64,000 bases of DNA from Kryptolebias marmoratus (taxonomy: Eukaryota; Chordata; Actinopteri; Cyprinodontiformes; Rivulidae): positions 28,510,345 to 28,574,344 of the forward strand of contig NC_051438.1 in NCBI RefSeq assembly GCF_001649575.2. Direction: 5' to 3'. The position numbers and the translations under genes are program-made. Under the pieces are notes generated by a model. The model was not told the origin of the DNA, searched no databases, and worked only from the letters and a program-made list of their open reading frames with translations. Below are positions 13,281 through 26,851 of the stretch, in pieces (within the stretch, counting starts at the first letter, position 1; each line of letters begins with the position of its first letter).

Positions 13281-15782
13281 CCTGAACTGTAACTTCCTGA
13301 ACTATTATTACTAAAAGGTCAAATCAATGCATGCATGAACTGTCCAACAATCTCATCTTTTGTCATTTTTGCTTTAAACTTGAGCCACTCCTGCAGCTCC
13401 ACCTAAAAGCAAAATCATTCCACTTCAACCCTGAAGGGTTTCTGTTCAACTTCTTTTTTTTTTCATTCTCTTCTCATACTGAAGCTTTTGCCCTAAATGA
13501 ACCTGGCTGGCAGGCCCTTCATGCCGACTTAGCTGCCACCGCCGCTCTTATTTCTGAGCTCTGAATCGGCTTTCCCCCTCCGATCTCATTACTGGGCTGG
13601 ACCGCAACCTGCAGAGTCAAGACGACAGCTCTCCGCTCTCTTTGGCCAACCATTCCGTCTGGTTTTCATCCTTCAGTCATCTTTATTCACCAAACTTTCA
13701 CTCCAGACTTTTCCTCGAAGTCTTGTGGTCGCGGATGTTTACGGTTTAGACCTCATTACTGCTGCCAGGAACCAAAAGTTCCCAAGACTGAACCTGGTTT
13801 TGTAAAATAATTTTAAATTTGCTGTCTGTGGCTGCAATAATCAAAACATTATAAAGCTCTAAATAAATAAAGATATATGTTTGTGTATGAACAAGGTTTG
13901 GAACAATCTCTTAAAAGATGCAGTTTATTAAAACTCAACTTCTTTTTGTTGTTATTGCAATATATGTGGCCAGTGCTTGTTGTTTGTGTGCATTCAGCAA
14001 AAACTGCATTTTGACTTTTAAAAGCTCAAATAACACAATCGAGACTTTTTCCTGAGTGTGCAAAATACTATATGCTGATTTATATATTTTCATGCCTAAT
14101 GAAAGTTCACAGTAACACATATCAAAAAACCTTATTAATCACAAGCTGCTGACTAATTAGCATAGATTCTAACTTTACATTAAAAACACCATGGAAAAGC
14201 TAACTCAATTAACTTTGTGTTATCACTGGCAATTTTGGCACAAATGAAGTGTTTTAACATAATTACTAAAAACAGTCATGTTGTAATAACTTCAGGGAAG
14301 AAATTATGAAAACATCCTGCAGCATGTTTCAACTACAGCAGCTACGGCAACTCCACTAGGACAAATGGCACCACAAAGCAACTAGAAGCACAGACTAACA
14401 AAATCAATTTGGAATCATCTGTGTCCATGATGTGATGCATCTAAAAATAGATTTTAACCCCCACCCCTACCTGCCATGTGTGTCGTTGATGACTCTACAT
14501 ATATTTTCCCTAGCAAAAAGAACAACAGATTAAACAGAGAGCAAATAAAGATAAACAAAGAGGTTTAATCAGCCTGTTGAACTGAATAAAGACTATTGGG
14601 CTTAATGGGTGTATTTCCATCCCTCCATCATTAGCCTCTTACAGTCAGTGCCCAGACAAAGGTTCACCTTGACGGATGCTTCCAGATTTAGCGCCCATCT
14701 TCTTCCATCCTTTGGAGGGATGGTGAAGGATTGAACCAGATTATGTTGCAGAGTGGCAGAGGTTGGCTGGAGGTGAGATCAATGTAACGGATCTCCCAAC
14801 AGGAAGAGATGGACGTAGACAGACTAGATTCCATGCTGTCAGAAACCTTAGATATCTTGAATGGAAGGTTGTTGTTTTTTTTTAAATCATATACTTCTGC
14901 AGTTAATATTTAATGATTTACATGTCTATATGAACATAATTTGACGTTATGAAATAACAATACAGGAAGTAAGCAGAAAAAAAGTCATGGATTTCAAAAT
15001 CAAAATCCTCACTATGGTTGTTTTTAAGTAAACTAAAATGGAAACTGTTAAGAAAGAGCACTTCCCAGTGGACCCAGACTTACTTCCCCAGGTCCAAAAC
15101 GTTTTATTTCACATCCCTGTTTTAGCTCATGCCCCTCAGGGTTTTATCCTTTCAAGGCAGAGATGGATTGTTCAATGTATTCAAGAGTGAGAAAATGAGC
15201 GTTTGATTGAACTCTTGAGTGTTTTTCAGGTAAGACTGAAAGTGGCATCAGCAGCACTCGATAACATTTGTGATATTGACTCAATCATTGAATCGTGCAC
15301 GCGTACGTGCGTGTTTGCATGTGGGAGCGACTCCAAGGAAGTGAAAGAAAAAAATATGTTTTTGAGACAAAGGATCATTGAGAAAGAGAGTCAGTGTGTT
15401 TGTGGGAAGGAGAAAAGAAAGTAAATGAGTCAAAACGCACGAGACTGAGGTTGACTACTTCCCTACCTTTTAACCCTCGCCACGTATTGTTTTCTTTTTA
15501 TCACTCCACTCTGTCTGATAGCTCGTTCTTAAAAATGTAAGTAACTGCAGCAGTGAGAGAAGTTAAAGGTCAACGATCACGGTGCGATACTCTGTTTCAG
15601 GGACTGGTAATCACGCAGAAACACAAATTGAATTTTATTGCAAATACAGCAGGTGATTATTGTCCACTGCCAAGAAAGGTGGGCATTTTTTCCATTTGTC
15701 TGTTAGTAAAATATCTCATTTTAATAAAATTCAGAAAGTAATCACTGGTTGTACAACTACAACTAATTAACTTTTAGAGTCT

Positions 15783-15925
15783 GCCTGTTTCAAGATGGCT
15801 GCCACAGCCAATTAACCTTAGTAAACACAATAATAGGGATAGTAACGCAGTCATTTTTTACAGGTTGGTGTGGTAGTAGCTGAGAGTCATCCTCAACATA
15901 TACCTCGATCCCTAACAGATCCTTT
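15783..15925. repeat. unrecognised dispersed repeat family, copy 2
   Basis: TTCAAGATGGCTGCCACAGC followed by GGTAGTAGCTGAGAGTCATC and CTCAACATATACC matches the copy at about 39000-39320 in separate blocks, with the AAGATGGCTGCC block in the opposite orientation. Confidence 0.6.
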
Positions 15926-16861
15926 ATTCTTCTTTAAAACGTTGGCATGTAAGGCAGCGTTCCTTCAGTATTTGCTACTTTTTATTACAATTAAGGTTTC
16001 ATCACTATAAACCAAACCAGAATGTAGAAATCTGTCACAATATGTACAATATTAATTAATAAACAGTTAAATTTTCCTTCTAATTTCACATCAACATGGC
16101 ATTTTACTGTCACGCTTTGCTGTGGCATTTTGTCGAATGAAGCAGTTTAAACTTATTGTGCTTTTGTGCTTTGCTGCTGAAGTTCCAGTTGTCTTGAATT
16201 GCAGGATGAATTTCCATACAGGTGACCTTTTTAAGGTGTAGGTTACAGCCAGGAGGTTGTTGTTTCCTGCACCAGAGGCTAATTTAAAAACAGCAGCATG
16301 CAGTTAGCAGAGGAATCTTATCTCAGCAGTATACATGAGGTGGAATTAGACTAATCTTACAACGATTGTGTGTTTGGAGCGTAACCATTCATTTTATAGG
16401 ATTAACCTCGTAAAGTTGCCATTTGCTGCACCTGAGTGTGTTGTGAGATATGCACAAATATGTCAAACCACAAGGACATTATCACCCAAATGCACCAGGG
16501 ATGGGTACAGCCAGTATTTACTTCAGCCTTCCACTTCATTTGCACTCATCACAGCACAAACATTTACTAATAACATATTCTGCCCTTGTGACTCACTAAC
16601 TGAATGCTTACCTGGAGGTTGTTTCCTAAATAAAGGAAACAAACCTGTAAAGAAGAACTGCTCTTTTAGGTTCAGCACTTGTTCTCCCTCTTCATCCTCT
16701 CCTGCCACTCATACGTGGAATAAGAAACACTAGCTGCAGATTCCACCTTTTATCCATTCATTACAGCTCCTTTATGTGCGCATGTGAGAGAGAGGATCTC
16801 ATTCACGTAAATCACTTTATCCATCATGTGGTCGCAGCGTTGCATGAGGTCAAGGCCACAT

Positions 16862-16864
<3 letters not shown>

Positions 16865-16926
<62 letters not shown>
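16865..16926 (+). repeat. (CA)31 microsatellite
   Basis: 62 bases of uninterrupted CA. It is followed 90 bases later by a (GT)n run, its reverse complement. Confidence 0.98.
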
Positions 16927-16927
<1 letters not shown>

Positions 16928-17016
16928 CTGTGTTGCCCTCTGCCACCAGGGCTTGTCCGATTAGACTTTATTGATTCCACAATAATCCCTGTTCACTTGC
17001 ATCATCGAGCTTTAAG

Positions 17017-17039
17017 GTGTGTGTGTGTGTGTGTGTGTG
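17017..17039 (+). repeat. (GT)11 microsatellite
   Basis: Uninterrupted GT run, inverted relative to the (CA)31 at 16865-16926. Confidence 0.97.
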
Positions 17040-18866
17040 CTTGGCATCAGCTCCTCAGCTCGCTGGCAGCTTGTGGAAGAACTGGTCATGAGACCAGGAC
17101 AGCAGCTAAATATAGAGACGCACACCCACTGGTTGCCTGTTTGTTCGCGTGGTGTCTGTGAAACCTGAGCTTATCAAAGACAGGTTATCACTCTGGTTAG
17201 TGTCGTCTTTATTTCATTTAATTCCTCCCTTCATCTTTTATTTCAACTTCAAAAGCAACTTCCGAAGGAACATAGTGAAACACTTTGAAACAAATTATGA
17301 ATAACATTATGAAACTTTCTCGTTATTTGTTGAAACTCTTAATTTTTGTTGCGTTTTTACTTCGGGTCATAACGACGTTTATGTTATACCTTGAATTTTG
17401 ACCACTTGGACACAAAAAAATAAAGACGCTTCTGATTTGTAACCTTTGTTGAACACCTTTGTTTAGTAATCCAGTAATTATGAAGGCGTTACGTCTTGTA
17501 GATTTGTAAAAATGCACAACTGACATAGAAACAATACAAAGTCACTTTCCTAAATGCAAGTTTTTTCTTTTTCCTTGTGCTTAATAGTTGTAGAGAGAAA
17601 TTAGTAAAGAAACCAAAAACTGCCATAATTAAAACTTTTTACGCTCTTATTGCAAAATCATAAACTTTAATTCCAAGAGAAATAAACTATTTTTTTATAA
17701 TATCAATTGCCAAGTTAATTGTCAATTTATTATTTTGTACACTGTTTTTCTATCCGTAGTCCTATCAAACAAAAAAAAAGGCAAATAGCATTGAAAAGGT
17801 TGTCTGAATGGCCATACTGGGCTTCTGGTTTTTGTACATATTATGAATAATCCGTTCTATCTAAACAAGTACAACAAATGAACTTAAATAAATTTATAAA
17901 AACAATACATTTATGAGGAATTAGGACTCAGTCAAACATTCATGTAAAGCAGATTAGTGAAAAAAATCTCAATTCTCACTCAAGCTTTCTAGGAGTAAAA
18001 AAAAAAAAACACTACAAGATAATGAGTCTCATTGATCTGCGTCTTAATTTAGATTCTGTCTGGATCTCCTGCAAGTTTTCATTGTCTGACTTTGTACCTC
18101 AATAATCAAACAGCACATAATTGGCTTTTTGTGTCCCTTTTTAAACATGGAGGGGGGGCGATGGATGGAGGGGACATCCTTTTTGTTCGCTTTAATTAAG
18201 CACATCTTCTCTGTTTTGGCCGGGCAGAAGAAAATTGAGTTTTGAAGTTTCAGTTGTGCAGCTTTCCCTTCTCATTACCTGTCAACAAATTACTCACAGA
18301 ATCCCAAGCGACAAAAAAGCTTTGTTTGTTTGAAACAAAGCCGCCCTGTAGAGAAGCGCAGCATCATTAATATAATCAAATAATGTTAGTTAGAACGCTG
18401 CAGTTACAATTTAAAGCTGTTGTTTGTTGATGATTTTGTACATCAACATAAATCCAGCACAGAAACATCACAGAAGTTGCCGAAAGTTGGATAGAAACTA
18501 TTCTGTTCCATGGATTTAGAAAAAAGGAAACATTTTTGTGGAGTCTCAGTTTATATTGTTCAGGACTTTATGCCCACGTCTTCAAACTTTCTGAGTTGTC
18601 ATTGACGCACCACTTCCTGTCAAAGTGACCTACAGAGAGTGGGACACTTAACGGAGTCCCCGGCTTGGCACTACGCCTTATATCTTTCATGTCGTTCCAA
18701 TGTGCGAGGCCAGAAAGTGATTACAATTCTCCATTCGGCTCTCCTCATAACCATTTTTCAGCTATATGGTCTGCAGTCTGTCATTTAACCTTCACGTGTT
18801 CCCCCGTCTCTCCATTCCCTGTATTACTGTGATTCTCCAAGACAGAGTGCGGAAGCAGCAGGGATC

Positions 18867-19237
18867 AGGGGTGCACAATATGATTTGCCTCTAATCGATA
18901 TTGGCCGTTGAACCCTTTAAAATAGAATATCGATCAAGACATGCAGATGTGTTCAGAGTTGGATTTGTTGTGGCTAATTTCAGGAATATAGCTGGTAGAT
19001 CCAAACTTGTTAGCATGGAATGAAGTCTATTTTGCTTAAAAATATGTTAAAATAAAAACAAAACAAAAAAATTGTATTATTTTAAGAAGTTCTGATTTTA
19101 TTTATCACATCAAGAATAGAAACAATATCTCAGTTCTGTTGTAATAGTGACTTATTGTTCATTTATCCATATTAGAACTGGCTATTAATCAGAATTAGTT
19201 GTGAATATTTGATAATTGGCTATATTGTGCATTCCTA
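18867..19237. mobile_element. small terminal-inverted-repeat element
   Basis: The left end AGGGGTGCACAATATGAT pairs with the right end CTATATTGTGCATTCCTA (reverse complement TAGGAATGCACAATATAG). The interior is AT-rich with ATCGATATTGG-type sequence, and has no coding capacity. It resembles the teleost MITEs that begin with GGGCTGCACAATAT. Confidence 0.65.
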
Positions 19238-19331
19238 TTTGAATCATTTGATAATCAGTTTTCAAATTAGATGCATTAAAATCTTTGACAAATTAAATTC
19301 CAGCCTTTTTTCAATTTGTGTTTAATCAGTA

Positions 19332-19435
19332 AAATCCATCTATCCAGTCGTTCTGCTAACCAGCTTTGCCTTATCTTGTCATGAGGGATTGAAGTCAATC
19401 CCAGCTGGCATGGGGCAAGAGGCAGAGTGTTAGGA
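19332..19435 (-). repeat. inverted SINE-like fragment
   Basis: ATCCATCTATCCAGTCGTTC followed by TCAATCCCAGCTGGCATGGG reads, on the minus strand, like the degenerate tail of the common teleost repeat (CCCATGCCAGCTGGGATTGA...GATGGAT). It is a short, diverged copy. Confidence 0.5.
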
Positions 19436-19899
19436 ATAAAAGTATCATTCCTCTTCTTCCTCATTTCGCTGAAAAACAGTGTAACGTTGCTGTGTTGTCC
19501 TGTGATTTTACTCTAATGAAACTCAAGCGAAGATGTGTTGGGGCGGTTGAGGATGTCAGGTCACTTAATAAAAAACTAGTTTAGCTTTACTTTATAACTA
19601 AAACATTAAACCTCAGGCTGAACCCATCCCCAAAAGAAGCAACGGAGAGTGTTGTCAAATAAAAAAAAAAAAGGCTTTTAAGGACGTGCTTTTCTGCAAG
19701 CTTTTCAAATTTGTTTGGTAATTATTAGGTTTTCTTTTGAATAACTATGAAATAAAATAGATTACAATGACAGAAAGATGCTTGGACTCTTTTTGGGAGG
19801 GGGCTGGCTGGTAGGTTTTTGTTGAAAAAAAGCACCCCGGCTGCAGAGGCACCACGAGGAAACAACTTGGCGTGTCATTACCAAGTTATTTCATAATAG

Positions 19900-20025
19900 T
19901 CTGTCTGTGATGGACTTGGCGACCTGTCCAGGGTGTAGCTCGTCTTTCACACAGTGACTGCTGGAGATGAGCTCCAGCTCCCCTGCATGAAAAAGCAGGA
20001 AAGGAAATGGTTGAATGGATGGATA
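19900..20025 (+). repeat. SINE-like fragment (3' part)
   Basis: CTGTGATGGACTTGGCGACC, CTGTCCAGGGTGTAGCTCG and the end GGTTGAATGGATGGATAAT match the 3' part of the repeat at 20833-21368. The 5' head is absent. Confidence 0.65.
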
Positions 20026-20832
20026 ATAGCATGCCCTAGCATGGTCCATCTCAACACAGATCGCCTCAGCGAAAGCTTCTGAAATGGGTTAATGTTAGAG
20101 AACCTGTGCCTTACTAAACACAACATATTGTCATAGATGCACTCATCTTTTCTCACAGGCTTTGGTAATATATGACCTCTAGAAGTGGTAATACTGAAAC
20201 CCATGAGGGTCAAGGCAAATTACTCATCGGACATTATAAGTGGATGTTTGAAATCACCTGAGGAACCTTTTTGTACATCGAGAAGAGACCCTTTCTTTTC
20301 TCTGTCCTCCTGTAAGCTACACCAGAGTTGAGAGAGCTTGACCTTGTATGGTGCTGCATCTAATCAAGTGTGTGTATGTGTGTGTGCCTGAAGGGAAATT
20401 TGGACTGTCCAACACTGTTGAGGACTCACTGTCACATGACTGGGCTTGTGACTGACCTTACGTAACGTTACAAAAGCCCCGCTGTCAAGCTGCCAGGAAA
20501 GTAGCAGCCAGAGCTTTGATTTCTTATTGTGGATCAATAATGTGTCACATCGTTATCAGAGCTCTGTAGCTACTACAGATTTTATATGCAACAGCTGAAC
20601 ACTTGCGTTTAATGTAACCATCGTAAACTGTGGCACCAAAGATGAAAAACGATACATGAAACCTACATAATTGGAACAAATTGTTGCAGTTTTAAGAATT
20701 TGTAATTCCACACTTTTCTGTCTGAGTTCAAAAATCTCAATGGATAAAAAAAGTGCAACCTTTTTAAAACTCAAAACAAAAAAAAATTCAGTCACTCTTT
20801 GGTAACTTCTTTAGGTTTACCATGTCCTGGAT

Positions 20833-21368
20833 GAGCAACATGGTGGTGCAGTGGTTACAGCTGTTGTCCCAGTGAGAAGGTCACAGGATCCCCTCCCAGC
20901 TTGGGGCCTTTCTGGGTGGAGTTTACATGTTCTCCCCGTTCATGCATGGGTACTCCGGTTTTCTCCCACAGACCAAAAACATGCATGTTAGGTTTGTTGG
21001 TAACTCCAAATCAGGGGTGTCCAATCCTGGTCCTCAGGGCCACCATCCTGCATGTTTTCCTTGTTCCTCTGCTCCAACACACCTGATTCAGAGGTTAAAT
21101 CACCTCTTCATGTTCTGCAGAAGCCTGTTAATCACCCATTGATTGGAATTAGGTGTGTAACCCTCGAGGACCAGGATTGGAGACCACTGCCCTAAATTGT
21201 CCCTAGGTGTGAGTGAGAGGGTGAATGGTTGTTTGTCTCGTTTGTCTCCATGTGTCCCTGTGATGGACTAGAGACCTGTCCAGGTGTCCCCGCCTCTCTG
21301 GAGATAGACACCAGCTCCTTGCAGCCCAGAAATGATAAGTGGGTAAAGAAGATGAATGGATGGATGTC
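20833..21368 (+). mobile_element. teleost tRNA-headed SINE-like repeat, interrupted by a nested element
   Basis: The copy starts ACATGGTGGTGCAGTGGTTA (A-box-like), continues TTCTGGGTGGAGTTTACATG and TTCTCCCCGTTCATGCATGG, then CCTGTGATGGACTAGAGACC, and ends in a GAATGGATGGATG tail. This is the very common dispersed teleost repeat of that wording. It is split by a small TIR element at 21012-21189, after which the host sequence resumes exactly (AACTCCAAAT / TGTCCCTAGGTG). Confidence 0.75.
21012..21189. mobile_element. hAT-like non-autonomous DNA transposon (MITE) nested in a SINE
   Basis: The termini are inverted repeats: CAGGGGTGTCCAATCCTGGT at the left and, reverse-complemented, CAGTGGTCTCCAATCCTGGT at the right. 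The flanking 8-mers ctccaaat and ccctaaat agree at six of eight positions, as expected for an aged 8-bp hAT target duplication. There is no coding capacity. A second copy is at 26636-26851. Confidence 0.8.
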
Positions 21369-23459
21369 CTGGATGACTGAGAATCTAGTCCAAGAAGAAG
21401 ACGCTTCAGCTTCCCACCTAAAGGTTTAAATTTAGTGAGATGATTTCAGGGATCTAATGTACTATTCATAGACAGCATGGAAGATCTTAGTCTTATTTTT
21501 AGAAGTCATACAAGAGATATTGCTTTAAAGAATGTTTCTTTTATGTGTATGTGTGTGTTTAAAGATAGAATATAACAATCCAGTTATGTACATTCATGTC
21601 AGGGCAGCAGTTCAGCGCCTCGGTGGCTTTCTCACATCCATTTGTCTGATTTAGTTCATATAGCTTTCCCACTTGTAGGCCTGCTATAAATAGAATGGCT
21701 TTAATGCACATTTATCCTGGCAGGCCTTTTACTACTGAACGGGCCAGCAGGATTTTAGTGTTGATAAAAAAGGAGAGATTAACCACAAGTGAAAATTACT
21801 CTTTTTTTTTTATCACATTTGAACAAAACAACAGTTGCACTAAAATGCCATTTTCAAGGAGATATTAGCAATTAGGTTTGATGGGTTTTAAAAAGTAAAA
21901 TATAGGTGAGTTTACTACAATGTTTCAGAATATGGTGTACATTTAATTTGGAGCCAAACGAGACTTCCATTCATTTAGTTCTTTCTTTGTTCCTTCAATC
22001 CTTTGGAACCATTTGGTCTTTTGATAGCTTCTGATTTGAACTTTTGACCATTTGAGTCTGCCGATCAAGCCAAATAAAACTGTTATTTGGTGCCCAGTGA
22101 TGATGATGATACTCTGAGACATTTAAAGTTTGAGACAAGTCATCTTCGTAAAACCTCTGAACTTCCTAAAAAACTCACTGCAGTTTTCATAAAAATGTGC
22201 CCTATAAATAAGTATTGTGTGTCAATTTTATACCCATCTGCCTGATTTACCTATTCCAATGCTTCATTTAAGCCAAAATAAATTTAGACAGAGACACACT
22301 CAGAGATGTTTTCATTTCTGAGAAGCCACCGTGTATTACAACAGCAAAAATGGGGAGGAATTGATCTTTCTCATCCTTGTTTTGTTTTAGCAAGCACAGC
22401 ATATTGTTTCTACAAGAAACTGTGTACTGTGATGTTTTATGTAGCAAAAAGGCTCTTGATATTCAAATTTCACACTTCTGACTTTCAGTCTCTGCAGTTT
22501 TTTTGTACCCAAATGCAAAAATGCAATCTTCTGAGATCCGTACAGGAGTGCAAAACTTTCCATACAAGATCTTGATTGTTAGATTTCATTTAAAACCTTT
22601 TATGTGTTAGACTCCATGGCACACATTTTGGCTGCTATGAAAACATAACTTTCTAAAAATCAAACAGAAACGTGTATATGTTTTTATGTATGTATGACCT
22701 TGTTAATTCAGGCGACGTCTGAACTGGCATGACATCATCGCTGTTTCTCGTGATTCCTTGGAGGTTTAGGATGTAGTTTTCAACCCTGATCTTCTGTACC
22801 AACGATGTGCAACAGTACCACTGCACCAAACATATGTGCACAATGTTTGCAGTTATCAAAGCATGCTGAACTGTGACACTTAAATCTAATCTGAGAAGTC
22901 TAAAGTAGTCAAAGCAATGAAAAAGACCTCCCTCATATGTCGTTGCACTTCATCATGATGGGTTTAGTGATAAAGTGCAATCAAACCTGGTAAAAAAAAG
23001 AGACACAAGACCTCTTTGCAGAGCATTCTAGCTGCTCGCTCTGCTGCTTCCTCCTCCTGGCCACTGTGAGTCATGTTGTGAGGCTTTCAGCAGCTTCATC
23101 ACGACTCAGATTAACACAGAGCTGGAAGCGTGCTGCAGCCACAACTTCTGGCCACATTTTGCTTCTTGCTGCGGCAGAGAGGAAGTGAAAAAATGGGCCA
23201 CGTGTTGTGAATTGTCCTTGATTGTACTTTGCTACTGCATTGTAAAGAGTAGGATGTCCCAATTAGCATGTGTGTTAGCATGTCAAATAGGCCAGTGTCA
23301 TATCAGTGCATGTACAAGTGTTTGTGACAGAAAACAGGACGCCTCGGGAGATCATCATATACGCCAGAGCTAACTGTGACATGCTGTGTGTGCCCGTTCA
23401 ACAAGTACTGTATGTGTGTGTGATGCCCAGGGATGTTTTTATTGATTGACTAGTTGTAA

Positions 23460-23935
23460 TGGACAGAAGAGGGTAAAGAAAGAGAGATGATGAAAGAGGA
23501 AGAGAGACAGGGTGGAAACAAAAAAATCAATCAGCCACTCCTCTTAGTTTATGAGGAGAATAATCAGAAATGGAGGGATGAAGGAAAGCTGGTGAAAGAA
23601 AAGGAAGGTCATCGAAGAAAGAGGAATGGTTTTACTAATAACAAAAGAAAGTACAGAAAGTTAAAGTCTTTAGGAAAGCAGAGACAAAAAGGAATAAAAT
23701 GTCCCAGTGAAGGACAGATACGATGATTAGTAAATACTCAAGAAAATGATGAAAAGAGGAAAGAAAAGGAAATAATGTGGGGTGGAAGGATGGGATTAGA
23801 AACCTGATAAACTGGGGAAAAGAGGATAAAAGGTATATCTCATGTGTTTCTAAAATGAGGGAAGGTGAAGGGCAGAGAGACCGTCTTGGAAGAAGGAGGA
23901 GGGACAGAAAGAAAAGAACGAGCTGAGCAGCAAAC
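23460..23935 (+). repeat. purine-rich low-complexity tract
   Basis: The + strand is dominated by G and A (AAAGAAAGTACAGAAAG, GAAGAAGGAGGAGGGACAG). The antisense open frame at 23635-24027 is a Leu/Ser/Phe-rich by-product of this bias, not a gene. Similar tracts lie at about 5240-5540 and 38270-38700. Confidence 0.7.
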
Positions 23936-26635
23936 AAGTGGTTCTGGAGATGAATTAAACCCGAGTGTGTGAGCTGCATGCTAACCAACAAACACACAGC
24001 AAGGTGAAAACACACCTGCATCAGCAACTACAGGGAGAGGAAGCAGAGGGAGGGTCTATTAGAGGGCAAACTCTCATCTTTCATCTCCAGTTTTTCTCCT
24101 CTGACCTACATCTTTCCCATTCTCCCTCTTTGTGTTCATTCCTGCACTGGCTTTTTTATTCAATTTCAAGTGTTCAAATTACATTTTTCTCTCTTATCCA
24201 CTTTCTTCTGCCCCTCTATTCTTCCCATCACCGAGTTCTTCTGTCTTAAACCTCTCTGATTGGCTCTTTGATCAGGTCTTCCCTGTCCTTCTGCAGCACT
24301 CTAATTTATGACACCATAAATGATATCAGCTTGCATTCTCCATCACTTGACCTAAATAAACACACACACATACTGCGATGCACTTGGGGTTGTACGAGGA
24401 CATGGGTTAAAGCTCTACAGACAGCAGTTATGATGAACACAGCATCATAACTAACCAATAAAAAAATGACTGTGGTGGAATTTGGTTCGAGGAAGCAGGA
24501 AGTGAGGCCTTCTGTGGAGATGTGGATTCTGCAGTGTGCAGAGAAAACATGAAATGATAAAGTATTGCAGGGAAAACTCAATCAGTAGTACTCATGATAG
24601 AATATAATCAGGAATACTTTAAGTGCTGTTTGTCGCAATAAACAAAGTACCTTATTAAATCAATTTGTAAAAGAAAGCATCACCTTCAAAAGCGTGGAGT
24701 CGATTTTAAACACTAGGGAAAAAAACAAAATAATGAGTCAGAGGGAGGGAGGAAATGCAAGAGATTGATGATCATACACCACTTTTGAGAAGAGAAGACA
24801 ATTAATTATCACAGCCTAATGGTATTTCATCATGAATGTGTGGTGATTGTTGAATAGTAGTCCTGCTTGGGCAATCTAAATGAAGTTAATTGGTTCTTTT
24901 GCAAATGTTTTATTATGATAGCTCATGATTGAAAAGAAAAGAGAGCATTGCAGGTAGCTGGGATCACAATTTCACTTGTGCAAAGAGCTCAATATTTAGT
25001 TGTTTCTTTAGGTTTTTTTCCTGTTTAACACAATGAAAAATAATCTTAAGACGTTTCTGAAGAAAGGACATGATTTCATTGAATAATTTCTTTTTAAAAA
25101 TGCACTTTAAGCCTTTTATGCCATTATTTTAAAATAAATTGATTCCAAATATTCCACTGAATCTCAGTCCATGTTTTTTATTAATATACAGAAACTTTCA
25201 GTTCTTAAGTTCTTCAACAAAACCAAGAAACTCCATAAAGTTTTCCCACCAATTTATTCTCACATCCTGAGCATACCTGTTGCAACAGGTAGTTAATTCC
25301 ACAAAGCATCCATGGTGTTAGCTGTTGCTCCTGGGAGTCTGAGATTTAATAAAATCACTCAGAACAATAAGACAATATGTTTATCATGTAAACATGTTGC
25401 TAAATGATAACATATGAGGTTTTTTTTTTTTGCATGTCGTAATAATAATTGCATTAAATGAATTTATTCTTATCAAGATGCACTTTTAAACTGAAATGGG
25501 AGTAGATGGGTTCAGTTTGAAAAGCAGTTTAACTGGTAAACCTGTCTGCTTCCTCGGTGAGGAGAGAAGAAAAGAAAAGCGTTGATGCGTGGGCGTTTAC
25601 TTGACTGGCTGCCAAGCACGTTTCGTCATCATACTTACAACACAACACTGATATTTACATCCTCTCAGGTTCACAGTTACTTGTTTAGAGAGTACACTAG
25701 TTTTTGCTGACTCATGCACATGTTGAAATTAAAACCAGTTGAGCTTCTTCCTGCTGGTAAATGTTCCCTCCCCTCTCTTCTTTTATTTACTCCTTCAGTA
25801 CAGACCTCCTCCTCCTCCTCCTCCTCCTTCACTTTCCTACCCCAAGAGACAGCAGTTGGTTCCCTCGCAGCGAGTCACGTACGCTCACTTCCTGCCCGTC
25901 TTTTCTGCTGTTCTCACAGTGACATGGCAAAAAGTTTGTCTGAAGCCATGTGTGTTAACGGCAGACCACCAGGCAGCTGCTTCTGCCTCTAATATGCTGC
26001 AGGTTTAAAAGTTAATGAGCAAGTTTTAGTTTCACTAGAAGTTCCCATTTGCTCCTGAGTGAAGGTTTTCTCGAGTCTTAAGTGATTTCGGAACATGTAG
26101 AAAGGTTTTTTGTTGTGTTTTTATTCAATTACTACCTAAGAATTTGTTTAAACAGCCTTTAAAAACCTGGGAAGGATCAAGGTAACCTTGTGTTTACAAA
26201 TAGAATATTTTTAAAATTATACAAAGTTATGTGTTTTGAAAAAATTGATGTAACGTATGGGCTTCCAGAGGCCTCAACGTTAAATGCACACATCTGCTGC
26301 ATCACGTAATAATAGGGTTTCTGATCCCATGAAGGAAAAGGTAGTGTTTTTGAGGACACTTTCAGAGCAGGGCAGTCTTCTTGAGGACATTTACAGAGGA
26401 ATGTACAGCTCTGGAGGGGGTTTGGAAGATTTTTTAGCAGGTTTTAGATGTTCCAGTTGTGCGTGTAATGTTTTTAGGGATTCTTCAGCACATCTGAAGA
26501 GGTTTGGAAGGTTTTGCTGTTCCATGAGTGATCTCAAGAGGTCTTAAGCAATCAGTTTTGGACAGATTTTGAAGTTTTTGTAATGACCAAGCAGTTGTTG
26601 TTCAAGTGAAAGAAATGTTCAGGGTTCTTGAAGAG

Positions 26636-26851
26636 CAGTGGTGTCCAATCCTGCTCCTCAAGAGCCACTATCCTGCATGTTTTTTGTTTTTTTTCTGCTC
26701 CAACACATGCTGTTAAACAGTTGAATCACCTCTTCAGCATGTCTTCAAGTTTTGCAACAGCTTGTCCATCACCAAGTCAGTGTGATCAGATGAGCTGAAG
26801 CAGAGAAACATCTGAAACATGCAGGACAGTGGCTTTCAGAATTGGACACGT
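26636..26851. mobile_element. hAT-like MITE with perfect 8-bp target duplication
   Basis: The left end is CAGTGGTGTCCAATCCTGCT and the right end ends in ...GAATTGGACACGT, an inverted match to the left terminus with a small terminal deletion. It is the same family as 21012-21189 (shared ATCCTGCATGTTTT, GCTCCAACACA, GAATCACCTCTTC). The flanks TTGAAGAG at 26628-26635 and 26852-26859 form an exact 8-bp duplication, supporting hAT-type insertion. Confidence 0.85.

Noticed and set aside
23635..24027. 130-residue minus-strand open frame
   Set aside because: Leu/Phe/Ser-rich translation of a purine-rich tract; no start context, domain or splice signals supporting a gene.
26284..26547. 87-residue plus-strand open frame in a stretch with recurring GAGGACATTT / GAGGTTTGGAAG
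   Set aside because: The recurring phrases suggest an eroded minisatellite, not a protein.
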